From: Actinomadura alba
GTDB lineage: Bacteria > Actinomycetota > Actinomycetes > Streptosporangiales > Streptosporangiaceae
Assembly: GCF_014323705.1 (NCBI RefSeq)
Contig: NZ_JABVEC010000005.1
Location: forward strand, 186,001 to 250,000
Reading direction: 5' to 3'
Length of the DNA stretch: 64,000 nt
Shown: positions 16,497 to 25,301 of the stretch, in pieces
Layout: every line of letters begins with the position of its first letter
How positions within the stretch are numbered: position 1 is the stretch's first letter
The notes under the pieces: generated by a model
The model's database searches: none
Told to the model about the DNA's origin: nothing
The model's input: only the letters and a program-made list of their open reading frames with translations
Program-made: the position numbers and the translations under genes

Positions 16497-18778
16497 GTGG
16501 GGCAAGCCGAGCACGGAAGCGCCGCAGGCGGCGATGGCGACGGGCACAAGTGCGAGCACGGGTACGAGCGTGAATACGAGCGCCAGTACGGGCTCGACGC
16601 CGGGTACGACGCCGGAGCCCCGAAGGGCGGTCCGGCGCTGCACAGGCGTGGATTCCTTGGCCTCGCGACGGGATCGCTGGCCTCCGCCGGTGCGCTCGGC
16701 GCGCTGATCGGAGCGGCGCCGGCGGCCTCGGCCGCGGAACGGCCCGCAGGGGGCGACCGGTCCCGGACGGTGCCGCTGGGGGTTCGCCGTCGTGTCCGAC
16801 ACCCACATGAGCGTCACGAACCCGCAGGCGACGAGCCGGCTGACCCTCGTCCACCGGGCCATCGCCGACCGCGACCCCGCGTTCGTGCTGCACTGCGGTG
16901 ACATCACCGACACGGGCCTGCCGGACGAGTACGAGCTCGTCGCACAGACGATCCCGGACGCGCTGCACGGGAGGATCCACTACGCCCCGGGGAACCACGA
17001 GGTTCGCTGGGCCGCGTCCGCCGAGGACGAGTACCGCCGGCACTTCGGCCCCGCGCCGTACTCCTTCGACGCGGGCGGGATCCATTTCATCGGCTTCGAC
17101 CCGACCCAGCCACTGCAGGAGCCCGGCCACCACGGTGCGGAGAATCTGGCCTGGCTGGCCGAGGACCTCCGGCGGGTGCGCCGCGGCACGCCCTCGGTGC
17201 TCTTCCAGCACTACCCGATGGGCGACGCCTTCTACTACCTCGACGACCAGGACCGGTTCTTCGAGCTGGTCGCGAGGCACGATGTGCGCGGCGTCTTCGC
17301 CGGGCACGTCCACCGGGACCACGTTCTCAGGATGAACGGGCTCACCCAGGTCGCCGTGGACGCGGTGAAGAACGCCGACGGCTCCGAGACCACCCGGCCG
17401 ATGGCCGTGGTCGCGCTCGGCGACGAGGGTCCCGGCGCGGCGCAGCGTCCGAGCGCGATCCGGCTGAGCGATGTCCGGGCCGGGCGGTTGCCGGTCGAGG
17501 TCCTGACGGGTGCGCGGGCGCGGGCGACGTCGGTGGGCTGTCACGTCTATCCGCAGGAGGTGTTCGGCGGCACGTACGCGAACACCTGGATCGACCTGGC
17601 CGCGACCGGACCCGGCCGGCAGTGGTCCGGGACGGTGGACGTCGCCGGGCTGCCGCCGGGGCGGCAGCGGCTGCAGGTGCGCGTGACCGGGCCGGACGGC
17701 GTCTGGGTGGGAGCAGACCGAGACCTTCTCCGTCCCCGGGCCCGCGCACACGCCGCGTCAGGTCTGGGAGCACCGGATGCGCGGTTCCGTACAGGGTGGC
17801 CTGGCCCTCGCCGGCGGCGCGGTGGTCGCGGCCTCGACCGCCGGTGAGGTGACGGCCCTGCGGCCCGACGGTCACCGTGGCGTGCGAGCGCTCTGGCGGA
17901 CGAGCGTCGGGCCGGTGTACCGCCGCCCCGGCGTGACCGCCGACGGCCGTCTGCTGTTCGTACCGTCGGCCGACCACCGCCTGTACGCCCTCGACGCCCG
18001 AAGGGGACGGATCCGCTGGACCTACCGCGCGGCCGCCCCCGTGCTGAGCAGCCCGCTGGTGACGCGGGTCGACGACCGCGAGACCGTACTGTTCACCGCC
18101 GGCGACGCCCTGGTCGCGCTCGACGCCGAGTCCGGCCGGCGGATCTGGGCCGCGGACGGTCACGGCTTCTTCGCCGGCCGGCCGGCCTGCGACGGCACCC
18201 GGATCTACACGGGTGGCGGCGACGGCCGAGCTCGTGCCTTCACGGCCGCCACGGGCGAGCAGGTCTGGGAACGCGAGCTCGCGACCGGTGACGAGCACCG
18301 CAGACTGCTGTACGGCCCCTGGGACGACACGATCCTGCTCGGCGGCGACGCCGTGCTCGTGTCCACGGTCGCGGCCACCTGGGCGCTGGACCAGGGCACC
18401 GGCGCCCAGCGCTGGACCGTGGCGGGAAGCGCGATCTACGCACCCGCAGTGCTCCTGCCCGGCGATCCGCTCTGCGTCCTGCTCATCACCGAGTGGGGCG
18501 TGGTGACGCGGGTCGAGGTGGCGACCGCGAAGGTCCTCTGGCAGACCTCGCTGGGCGTTCGCGTGATGAACAGCGGGGCGGCGGTACGAGACGGCACCGC
18601 GTGGGTGCAGTCGGTCGACGGGCAGCTCATCGCGGTCGACCTGTCCGACGGTGCGGCCGGGGGGCGGCTGCGACACGGCCTGTCCTACTGCTTCAGCACA
18701 CCCGTGGCGATCGACGACGTCGTGATCGCCGCTGACCAGGACGGTGTCGTACGCGGCATCCGGGTCGGGGCCGCCTAG
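16497..18778 (+). pseudogene. Tat-exported metallophosphoesterase / PQQ-like beta-propeller fusion broken by two single-base shifts
   Basis: One reading unit is split over three frames. From GTG 16497 (GAGAGGA upstream) come a low-complexity N-terminus and a twin-arginine signal (RRGFLGLATGS). A G5 run at 16778-16782 then shifts the frame; dropping one G joins the signal to FAVVSDTHM, the first metal motif of a calcineurin-like phosphoesterase. GNHEVR and FAGHVHRDH follow. At 17709-17711 another extra G breaks the frame; removing it restores VEQTETFSVPGPAHTPRQ and leads into a PQQ-like propeller with repeated WxxD-type blades. Corrected, the product would be about 760 residues and exported. 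Both errors are single-G insertions, so sequencing error is possible. The stop overlaps the convergent sigma-factor stop by four bases (CTAG). Confidence 0.7.
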
Positions 18779-19875
18779 GGCAGCGAGGCGGGTAGCCCGA
18801 AGGGCCGGAAATCGCCGGGGCCGATGAAAGAGGTGATATCGGCGATCCGCTCGCCGCGCAGGGTCAGCACGTTGATCGACCAGCCGAGGTGCGCGCCGGC
18901 GTCCTCGTTCCAGAGGTAGGAGGCCACGGCGGGCTGGCCGTTCGCACTGGTCGGGAGGTTCCGCCAGTTTCCGCAACCGGCCAGCGGGACCTGAACGGCG
19001 AAGTCGGTGACGGCCTCGAGGCCGTGGTACCAGCCCGCCAGCGGCGGCATCGACCAGGTGACATCCTCGGTGAGCAGCGCGACCAGGGCGTCGGCGTCGC
19101 CGCTCTCCAGCGCGGCGGAGTATCCGGCGACGATCTCGCGCAGGCGCGCGTCGTCGATCTCCCGCAGCGTCTGCTGCTGGGTACGGGAGGGGATCTTCTC
19201 GGCGACGATCCGGCGGGCCCGCTGCAGGGCACTGTTGACCGAGGCGATGGTGGTGTCCATCGTGGTGGCGATCTCGGCGGCCGAGAAGCCGAGGACCTCG
19301 AAGAGCAGCAGCGCCGCACGCTGGTTGCCCGGCAGGTGCTGCAGGGCGGCGACGAAGGCGAGTTCGACGGCCTCGCGCTGCTCGTAGCGCGCGTCCGGCC
19401 CCGGCAGATGGTCGGTGAGGCCCGCATCGGGGTAGGGGCCCAGCCAGGCGACCTCGGCCGCCGGGGCGTCCCCGACCACGGCCCGGTCGCTGGACGGGCC
19501 GAGGTCGACGGGCAGCGCCCGCTTGCCGCGGGTCGCGACGATGTCCAGGCAGGTACGGGTGGCCACGGTGTAGAGCCACGAGCGCAGCGAACTGCGCCCC
19601 TCGAAGCGCGCGAGCCCCCGCCACGCCCGCAGCAGGGCCTCCTGCAGGGCGTCGTCGGCGTCATGGGTCGAGCCGAGCATGCAGTAGCAGTGGGCGTGCA
19701 ACTCGCGCCGTAGTGGCTCCACGAGGCGGGTGAACGCGGCGTCGTCCCCGTCTCGCGCCCGGGCCAGATCGGGATCATCGGCACGCCACACTGCCGTGTC
19801 CCCGGTCGGCGAAGAAGTCTCCCTCACAGGCGTTGATTCTGCCGCACGACGGGAGTCCGCCCTCCGACCGGGCAT
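18775..19875 (-). CDS. ECF sigma factor with C-terminal SnoaL-like domain
   Basis: A 366-residue sigma-70 family protein. Region 2 contains LHAHCYCMLGSTHDADDALQE, trimmed here to its core DADDALQEALLRAW. Region 4 includes FSAAEIATTMDTTIASVNSALQRAR. The last 130 residues form a SnoaL/NTF2-like fold, seen in the SigG/SigJ-type and TIGR02960 families, where it can replace an anti-sigma factor. No anti-sigma gene is adjacent. The start is uncertain: the ATG at 19875 gives a 35-residue polar extension, and a GTG near 19791 would begin closer to the domain. Confidence 0.8.
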   Translation of the reverse strand: MPGRRADSRRAAESTPVRETSSPTGDTAVWRADDPDLARARDGDDAAFTRLVEPLRRELHAHCYCMLGSTHDADDALQEALLRAWRGLARFEGRSSLRSWLYTVATRTCLDIVATRGKRALPVDLGPSSDRAVVGDAPAAEVAWLGPYPDAGLTDHLPGPDARYEQREAVELAFVAALQHLPGNQRAALLLFEVLGFSAAEIATTMDTTIASVNSALQRARRIVAEKIPSRTQQQTLREIDDARLREIVAGYSAALESGDADALVALLTEDVTWSMPPLAGWYHGLEAVTDFAVQVPLAGCGNWRNLPTSANGQPAVASYLWNEDAGAHLGWSINVLTLRGERIADITSFIGPGDFRPFGLPASLP

Positions 19876-19958
19876 GACCGCTTCCAGGAGCCGATCTCAC
19901 CTTCGACGGGCGCGAAAACTCTTTGCCGGGCAGGGGGAATGGCGGCCACACTTGCAGG

Positions 19959-20870
19959 ATGGTCGAGGGCCTGCACATCGACGGGCGCGCTGGGATCGAC
20001 GCGGGGCTGGTGAAGCGGCTGATCGCGACCCAGTTCCCGCAGTGGAGCGGCCTTCCCGTGACACCGGTGAAGGTCGACGGATGGGACAACCGCACGTACC
20101 GCCTCGGTGACGAGATGTCGGCGCGTCTTCCCACCGCCGCGGGCTACGCCCCGGCGGTCGACAAGGAACATCGATGGCTGCCGCTTCTCGCGCCGTCGTT
20201 GCCGGTAGCCGTTCCCGTACCGCTGGCGAAGGGGGCGCCGGGCGAGGGATACCCGTTCAACTGGTCGATCCGCGGCTGGCTGGAGGGCGAGACCGCGAGC
20301 CTGGACGGGATCGACGACCTGTGCGGATTCGCGACGTCGGTCGCCGACTTCATCCTCGCCCTGCAGCGCATCGACGCGACGGGCGGGCCGCGGGCCGGTG
20401 CGCACAGCTTCTACCGGGGTGCGCCGCCGGCTCACTACGACGACGAGACCCGCCGTTCCCTCGCCGTGCTGGAGGGGCGCATCGACACCGACCGGGCGAC
20501 GGCCGTGTGGGACGCCGCTCTCGAGGCGGCCTGGCCGGGTCCGCCGGTGTGGTTCCACGGCGACGTTGCGAGCGGCAACCTGCTGGTCAGGAACGGAAGG
20601 CTGGCCGCCGTCATCGACTTCGGAACATCGGGCATCGGTGATCCTGCCTGCGATCTGGTGATCGCGTGGACGATGTTCTCAGGCGACAGCCGCGAGACCT
20701 TCCGCCGCGCTGTCGGTCACGACCTCGCCACGTGGGCGCGCGCCCGCGGCTGGGCGCTCTGGAAGGCATTGATCGGCCTCGCCGAGGACATCGACACCGG
20801 CGAGGAGCGGGCGGCGGGCAACCGCCGCATCATCGCGGAAGTGCTGGCCGACCACGATCGGGCCGGCTGA
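19959..20870 (+). CDS. Aminoglycoside phosphotransferase (APH) family kinase
   Basis: A 303-residue protein kinase-like small-molecule kinase. The catalytic loop is WFHGDVASGNLLV (H200, D202), followed by the metal-binding IDFGTSGIGDP. The family includes drug and metabolite kinases; the substrate is not evident and resistance should not be assumed. CACACT, then six bases, then the ATG suggests a leaderless transcript, supporting 19959 over an upstream in-frame ATG at 19923. It is divergent from the sigma-factor gene with a gap of only 83 bases. Confidence 0.75.
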   Translation: MVEGLHIDGRAGIDAGLVKRLIATQFPQWSGLPVTPVKVDGWDNRTYRLGDEMSARLPTAAGYAPAVDKEHRWLPLLAPSLPVAVPVPLAKGAPGEGYPFNWSIRGWLEGETASLDGIDDLCGFATSVADFILALQRIDATGGPRAGAHSFYRGAPPAHYDDETRRSLAVLEGRIDTDRATAVWDAALEAAWPGPPVWFHGDVASGNLLVRNGRLAAVIDFGTSGIGDPACDLVIAWTMFSGDSRETFRRAVGHDLATWARARGWALWKALIGLAEDIDTGEERAAGNRRIIAEVLADHDRAG

Positions 20871-21036
20871 CTGCAGCGGGACGGGCGATCGGCGGCACCG
20901 GTGCCGGGGGCTCGAACAGCCGGCCGAACCCATGGCCGCCTTCTGACTCCTACCTCGGCAAGCTCGTCCGCAAGGCTTATGGGCGTTGACGAAATTACCC
21001 AAGGGAATGTCGTAGCAATGCAGCAAGGCTACGAAA

Positions 21037-21083
21037 GTTTCTGTCAGAAACATCTTGTACAACGCGGGTCAGGGTCTTAATGT
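21037..21083 (+). promoter_or_regulatory. Promoter and palindromic operator of the alpha-1,3-glucanase gene
   Basis: GTTTCTG-T-CAGAAAC at 21037-21051 is a perfect 7-1-7 palindrome. It is followed by TTGTAC (21055-21060), 17 bases, then TAATGT (21078-21083), a credible -35/-10 pair. CGAAAGTTTC at 21032-21041 resembles the CGAAA-N-TTTCG boxes of Streptomyces glycoside-hydrolase genes. Likely bound by a LacI-type regulator. Confidence 0.55.
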
Positions 21084-21153
21084 CACCTCACCCGCATGGT
21101 GTCCGCTCCACCTCGAGCGTCTGCAGATGTCACCCGAGAGAAACGAGCATTCG

Positions 21154-23223
21154 ATGTCACGGAGCATCACAGCAGCCGGAGCGAGGTGGTCCAGCACGCC
21201 GGCGCGGTGGGCCGCGATGTCGGTCCAAGCGGCGACCGCGGCCACTGTCGCACTCAGCGTCGCGCTCGGCGGCACGGCCATCGCCGACACGGGCGCGCGC
21301 GCCGCTTCGACCCCCGTCGTGACGCGCGCCGCTCTCGCCCCGTCGCTCGTCGCCGGCCGAGGCGCCGACGTCGACTTCGCCGAGCAGGAGGCGGAGAACG
21401 TCCGGACGAACGGCACGATCATCGGCCCGGACCGTACCGCGTACACGCTGCCGGCGGAGGCGTCCGGCCGTAGGGCGGTCAAACTGACGCCGGGTGAGCA
21501 CGTCGAGTTCACGCTGCCCAGCGCGGCGAACGCCATCACCGTGCGGTACAGCATCCCGGACGCCCCGGGCGGCGGCGGCATCACGGCGCCGCTCGACGTC
21601 ACGGTGAACGGCGAGAACCGGACCACCATGACGCTCACGTCGCAGTACGCGTGGCTCTACAACCAGTATCCGTTCACGAACGACCCGGACGCCGACCTGC
21701 TGCACCCCGACTGGTGGATCACCGAGTGCTCCTGCGTGCCCAACGCCACGACTCCGGCCCCCACCATCGCGAAGCCGTTCCGCCCGAACCACTTCTACGA
21801 TGAGCAGCGCCTGTTGCTCGGCCGGAAGTACCGCGCGGGTGACAAGGTGCGGCTGACGGTTCCCGCCGGGAGCAACGCGGCATGGACGGTCATCGACCTG
21901 CTCGACTCACAGCTCGTCGGCGCACCGCGCATCAGGCTCGTCGCGGCGAACGTGCTGGCGTTCGGCGCCGACCCGCTCGGCCGGCGCGACTCCGCCGACG
22001 CGTTCGACAAGGCGATCGCCTTCGCGAAGCGTGAGCACCTCAAGGTCTACATCCCGCCGGGCCGCTACCAGGTGAACCGCCACATCATCGTCGACAACGT
22101 GACGATCGAGGGTGCCGGCAGCTGGTACACGATCATCAAGGGCCGCGAGGTGGCACTCAATCCCCCGGCCCCTGACGGTTCGGTCCACACCGGCGTCGGC
22201 TTCTACGGCAAGGACGCATCGGCGGGTGGAAGCAGGAACGTCCACCTTTCCGGCTTCGCGATCGAGGGCGACGTCCGCGAGCGCATCGACACCGATCAGG
22301 TGAACGGCGTCGGCGGGGCGATGAGCGACTCGACCATCGACGGCCTTTACATCCGCCACACCAAAGTGGGCATGTGGTTCGACGGACCGATGACGAACCT
22401 GCGGATCACGAACAACGTCATCGTCGACCAGATAGCCGATGGTCTCAACTTCCATACCGGCGTCACGAACTCGGTCGTGTCGAACAACTTCATCCGCAAC
22501 TCCGGTGACGACGGCCTCGCCATGTGGTCGGAGAAGACCGCCAACGCCCGCAACACGTTCGACCACAACACCGTGCAGACGCCGGTCCTCGCGAACGGCA
22601 TCGCCATCTACGGCGGCCTCGACAACACCGTCTCCGGCAACCTCATCGCCGACCCGATCCGTGAGGGCAGCGCCATCCAGGTCGGTTCCCGGTTCGGCGC
22701 CGAGGCGTTCACCGGACATCTATGGATCAAGGACAACACCACGGTACGGGCCGGCACCTACGAGCTGAACTGGAACATCGGCCTCGGAGCCATCTGGATC
22801 TATGCGCTCGAGAAGAACATCGACGCCGATATCCAGGTGGTCGGTGACCACTTCCTCGACAACACGTACAACGCGATCATGCTGGTCAGCGAATGGTCGG
22901 TGAAGGATCTGTACTCGATCACGAACGTCCACTTCAAGGACATCAGGGTCGACGGCACGGGCACCTCGGTCGTCAGCGCTCGCGTGGCGGGGTCCGCGTC
23001 CTTCCAGAACGTCGATGCCCGCAACGTCGGCGCAGTCGGCGTCAACAACTGCGGGTCGTTCCACTTCACGCCCGCCGGCTCGGAGTTCTCACTCACCGAC
23101 CTCGGCGGCAACGACGGGGGCGGCACGACCGGCCCCTGGCTCGCCCCGTGGGAGCTGCCGAACACCATCACCTGCGACGACCGTCCGCCCGTTGTCGTAC
23201 CGCCGGCGCCGTCCCCGTGGTGA
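21154..23223 (+). CDS. Secreted GH87 alpha-1,3-glucanase (mutanase/mycodextranase family)
   Basis: A roughly 689-residue exported protein. After a long signal peptide comes a carbohydrate-binding-like beta sandwich beginning near DVDFAEQEAENV, then a right-handed beta-helix starting near VLAFGADPLGRRDSADAF. The aspartates D429 (IADGLNFHTG), D452 and D453 (NSGDDGLAMWS) have the 23+1 spacing of the catalytic triad reported for GH87 alpha-1,3-glucanases as I recall it (D1045/D1068/D1069 in Agl-KA). It would hydrolyse alpha-1,3-glucan of fungal walls or bacterial biofilm outside the cell. ATGs at 21127 and 21154 are both possible; 21154 gives the more typical signal peptide. GH28/GH55-like beta-helix enzymes are the alternative. 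Confidence 0.75.
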   Translation: MSRSITAAGARWSSTPARWAAMSVQAATAATVALSVALGGTAIADTGARAASTPVVTRAALAPSLVAGRGADVDFAEQEAENVRTNGTIIGPDRTAYTLPAEASGRRAVKLTPGEHVEFTLPSAANAITVRYSIPDAPGGGGITAPLDVTVNGENRTTMTLTSQYAWLYNQYPFTNDPDADLLHPDWWITECSCVPNATTPAPTIAKPFRPNHFYDEQRLLLGRKYRAGDKVRLTVPAGSNAAWTVIDLLDSQLVGAPRIRLVAANVLAFGADPLGRRDSADAFDKAIAFAKREHLKVYIPPGRYQVNRHIIVDNVTIEGAGSWYTIIKGREVALNPPAPDGSVHTGVGFYGKDASAGGSRNVHLSGFAIEGDVRERIDTDQVNGVGGAMSDSTIDGLYIRHTKVGMWFDGPMTNLRITNNVIVDQIADGLNFHTGVTNSVVSNNFIRNSGDDGLAMWSEKTANARNTFDHNTVQTPVLANGIAIYGGLDNTVSGNLIADPIREGSAIQVGSRFGAEAFTGHLWIKDNTTVRAGTYELNWNIGLGAIWIYALEKNIDADIQVVGDHFLDNTYNAIMLVSEWSVKDLYSITNVHFKDIRVDGTGTSVVSARVAGSASFQNVDARNVGAVGVNNCGSFHFTPAGSEFSLTDLGGNDGGGTTGPWLAPWELPNTITCDDRPPVVVPPAPSPW

Positions 23224-23340
23224 GGAGCGCGCCTTCAGGCGTGTGTTCGTGCTCGGGTGGGGGTGTGGACATGGATCCCCGTGCAATCCGCGGGAAGCGG
23301 TTGGAAATGCGGCAGGGATGCCGGGTTGACCGTCGCGGCC

Positions 23341-23346
23341 TACAGT
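23341..23346 (+). promoter_or_regulatory. Leaderless -10 element (TACAGT) for the DUF1707 gene
   Basis: TACAGT is followed by exactly six bases and then the ATG at 23353, the geometry of a leaderless transcript whose first base is the A of ATG. No ribosome site precedes the ATG. Confidence 0.4.
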
Positions 23347-23352
23347 GGGTCC

Positions 23353-24012
23353 ATGACGGGCGAGATGTCGCCGATGGGCCGCGGCGATGAGGTGGCGTCA
23401 CCTGACGATGTGCGTGCGTCGCACGAGGACCGGGATCGGGTCGTCGAGCTGCTGAGGGTGGCCGCTGGTGATGGTCGGCTGACCGCGGATGAACTGGACG
23501 AGCGGCTGGAGAAGGCCCTGACCGCGCGTACCCACGGCGAGCTCCGGGTGCTGACCAGGGACCTGCCGGCCGCTCGCGACCTCATTGCGGGCGCGTCGGC
23601 CCCACAGCCGAGAGAATCGGTCCGCATCGACTGCCATAGCGGCAGCACGAAGCGTGACGGCCGCTGGCTCGTGCCACAGCGGATACACGTGCACCTATCG
23701 AGCGGCAGCGTGACACTGGACTTCACCGAGGCGGTGATCACGCAGCCGTCGCTCCAGATCGAGGTGGACATGCGCAGCGGCATGCTGACGCTGGTGACGA
23801 AGCCCGGCGTCATGGTCGATGCCGATGACGTCGCGGTCCGGAGCGGCAGCGTAAAGGTCCGGGCACCATGGGATCGTGACATCCCCACTACTCTGCGGAT
23901 CCACGTGTCGGGCAAGGTGGCGAGCGGCAGCATCTCGGCACGCCCGCCGCGCCGGACCTTCTGGCAGTGGCTTCGGCGGCGTCCCAGGCCCTATGCGCTT
24001 GCCCCACCCTGA
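23353..24012 (+). CDS. DUF1707 (SHOCT-like) domain protein
   Basis: A 219-residue protein. Its N-terminal DUF1707 block, RASHEDRDRVVELLRVAAG followed by GRLTADELDERLEKALTART, is common in actinobacterial membrane-stress proteins. The rest is beta-rich, with alternating IEVDMRSGMLTLVTKPGVM strands like the DUF2154/LiaF-type C-terminal sheets, and a basic tail. No clear membrane segment is present. Function unknown; relatives are often linked to envelope stress sensing. Confidence 0.75.
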   Translation: MTGEMSPMGRGDEVASPDDVRASHEDRDRVVELLRVAAGDGRLTADELDERLEKALTARTHGELRVLTRDLPAARDLIAGASAPQPRESVRIDCHSGSTKRDGRWLVPQRIHVHLSSGSVTLDFTEAVITQPSLQIEVDMRSGMLTLVTKPGVMVDADDVAVRSGSVKVRAPWDRDIPTTLRIHVSGKVASGSISARPPRRTFWQWLRRRPRPYALAPP

Positions 24013-24122
24013 CCTACGGCACTGGCTGAGGGCTTCCTCGGCGGCATTCGGCGGCGCATACGCGAAACCCCGGCGACAGGTGGTCTAGCCGGTCAGCCGG
24101 GGTTCGATGTGATCATCTGGGG

Positions 24123-24195
24123 TGCCCCCGGCAGGATTCGAACCTGCGGCACACGGTTTAGGAAACCGTTGCTCTATCCCCTGAGCTACGAGGGC
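24123..24195 (-). tRNA. tRNA-Arg(CCT)
   Basis: On the minus strand a complete cloverleaf is visible: acceptor GCCCTCG/CGGGGGC (one G-U pair), D stem GCTC/GAGC, anticodon stem ACGGT/ACCGT with loop TTCCTAA (anticodon CCT) and T arm GCAGG-TTCGAAT-CCTGC. The discriminator is A. CCA is not encoded precisely (ACCCCA follows). Confidence 0.95.
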
Positions 24196-24553
24196 TTGTC
24201 GCTGGTCAGAGCCTAGCGGAGCCGACCTGCTGTACGTCCGGCGACCTGATCATTGCACAGATATCGCCCTGGCTCCGACCGGCCGGTCCGACGGCTGCTC
24301 ACCGTCCTGGTACAGGGTACGTGCTCAGCTCGAGTCACGTGTCATCAATATCGGCGCGTGTCCCGTGCGAGATCCCTCGACCGGTCACCTCGTTTGTCGT
24401 CGCCCACCCCTCGGGCATCGGGGCGGACATCCCCGGTCCTGCGCCGTACCGAGACGTGTTGTCGGTCTGCTCGCCATGTCGTGTCTCAGCATGAAGGCCC
24501 GGCTGTGGTCGTACCGGCGCGACAGTCGGGGCGATCTTTGGTATGCATCCTGC
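24196..24553. other. Intergenic stretch after tRNA-Arg
   Basis: About 360 bases upstream of a small gene. An in-frame extension of that gene into this stretch is proline/arginine-rich and has no domain, so I treat it as non-coding. TATGCA, six bases, then ATG 24554 fits a leaderless -10. Nothing else was recognised. Confidence 0.3.
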
Positions 24554-25024
24554 ATGCGACCGGAAATAGTGGTGTCAGTGACCTCCCTGGTCGGTGTGGG
24601 CGTCGGCGGTGCCCTTTCCTATCTGGCTCAGCTCACCACGCAATGGCACGTGAGTCGTCATGAGTCGAACCGTCAGGCGAAGGAACTGGCTGAGAGACGG
24701 CGCACAGAGCGGCTTGAAGTACTGCGGCAGTTCATTGAAGCCACCCAGGAAGCCGAGCGTGCCGCTGGAGAAAAAGAGGATAGCTCCGAATGGTGGGCCA
24801 CTTCTGAGAACGCCATGGATCGTCTTTGGGTGCAGGGACGCATGATCTATCTGTTGTTCGGGCCGTCTCTTTATGAACCCGCTCATGCATACAGCTGGGC
24901 CCTGAACCAGGCGATGAATAGGGAGATCGAACCCGACGGCGCCACGTCGCGGTGGGCTTTCATCGAACTCATCGATGAGCCCAAGGTCGCGTTCCTCGCT
25001 GCCGCTCACACCGAGTTGGGTTGA
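24554..25024 (+). CDS. Small membrane-anchored protein of unknown function
   Basis: A 156-residue product. One N-terminal hydrophobic segment (IVVSVTSLVGVGVGGALSY) is followed by a basic/acidic helix rich in Glu and Arg that looks like a coiled coil, then a helical domain with several Trp. The topology suggests a single-pass protein with a cytoplasmic helical domain. Codon use is less GC-biased than in the neighbours, which may indicate transfer. I do not recognise the family. Confidence 0.5.
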   Translation: MRPEIVVSVTSLVGVGVGGALSYLAQLTTQWHVSRHESNRQAKELAERRRTERLEVLRQFIEATQEAERAAGEKEDSSEWWATSENAMDRLWVQGRMIYLLFGPSLYEPAHAYSWALNQAMNREIEPDGATSRWAFIELIDEPKVAFLAAAHTELG

Positions 25025-25301
25025 AGCCGCAAGCCCGAACGGACGACGAGCGAGCAGAGTGTGTTCGCCGACGAACCCTATCGCCGGGTCAACGACTCTA
25101 CGTACGACTAGGCAGGCTGCGGCCACTGGGCGTGGTGCGCGAGCGTGGTCCAGGTCCGTGGGGACAAATAGGCCATAACCATCATCCTGTAGGAAATTGT
25201 TGGCGGTAACGGCGCCGAGTATCGAAGAATTTCCAGCAAAGAATTGTGGTTCGCTCAAGTGTTCGATAACATTCGTTGGACGGTGGGCGGGAGGTGCTCC
25301 G

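Noticed and set aside
19959-20870. Antibiotic-resistance gene
   Set aside because: The APH fold covers many metabolite kinases, and no drug-specific motif is visible.
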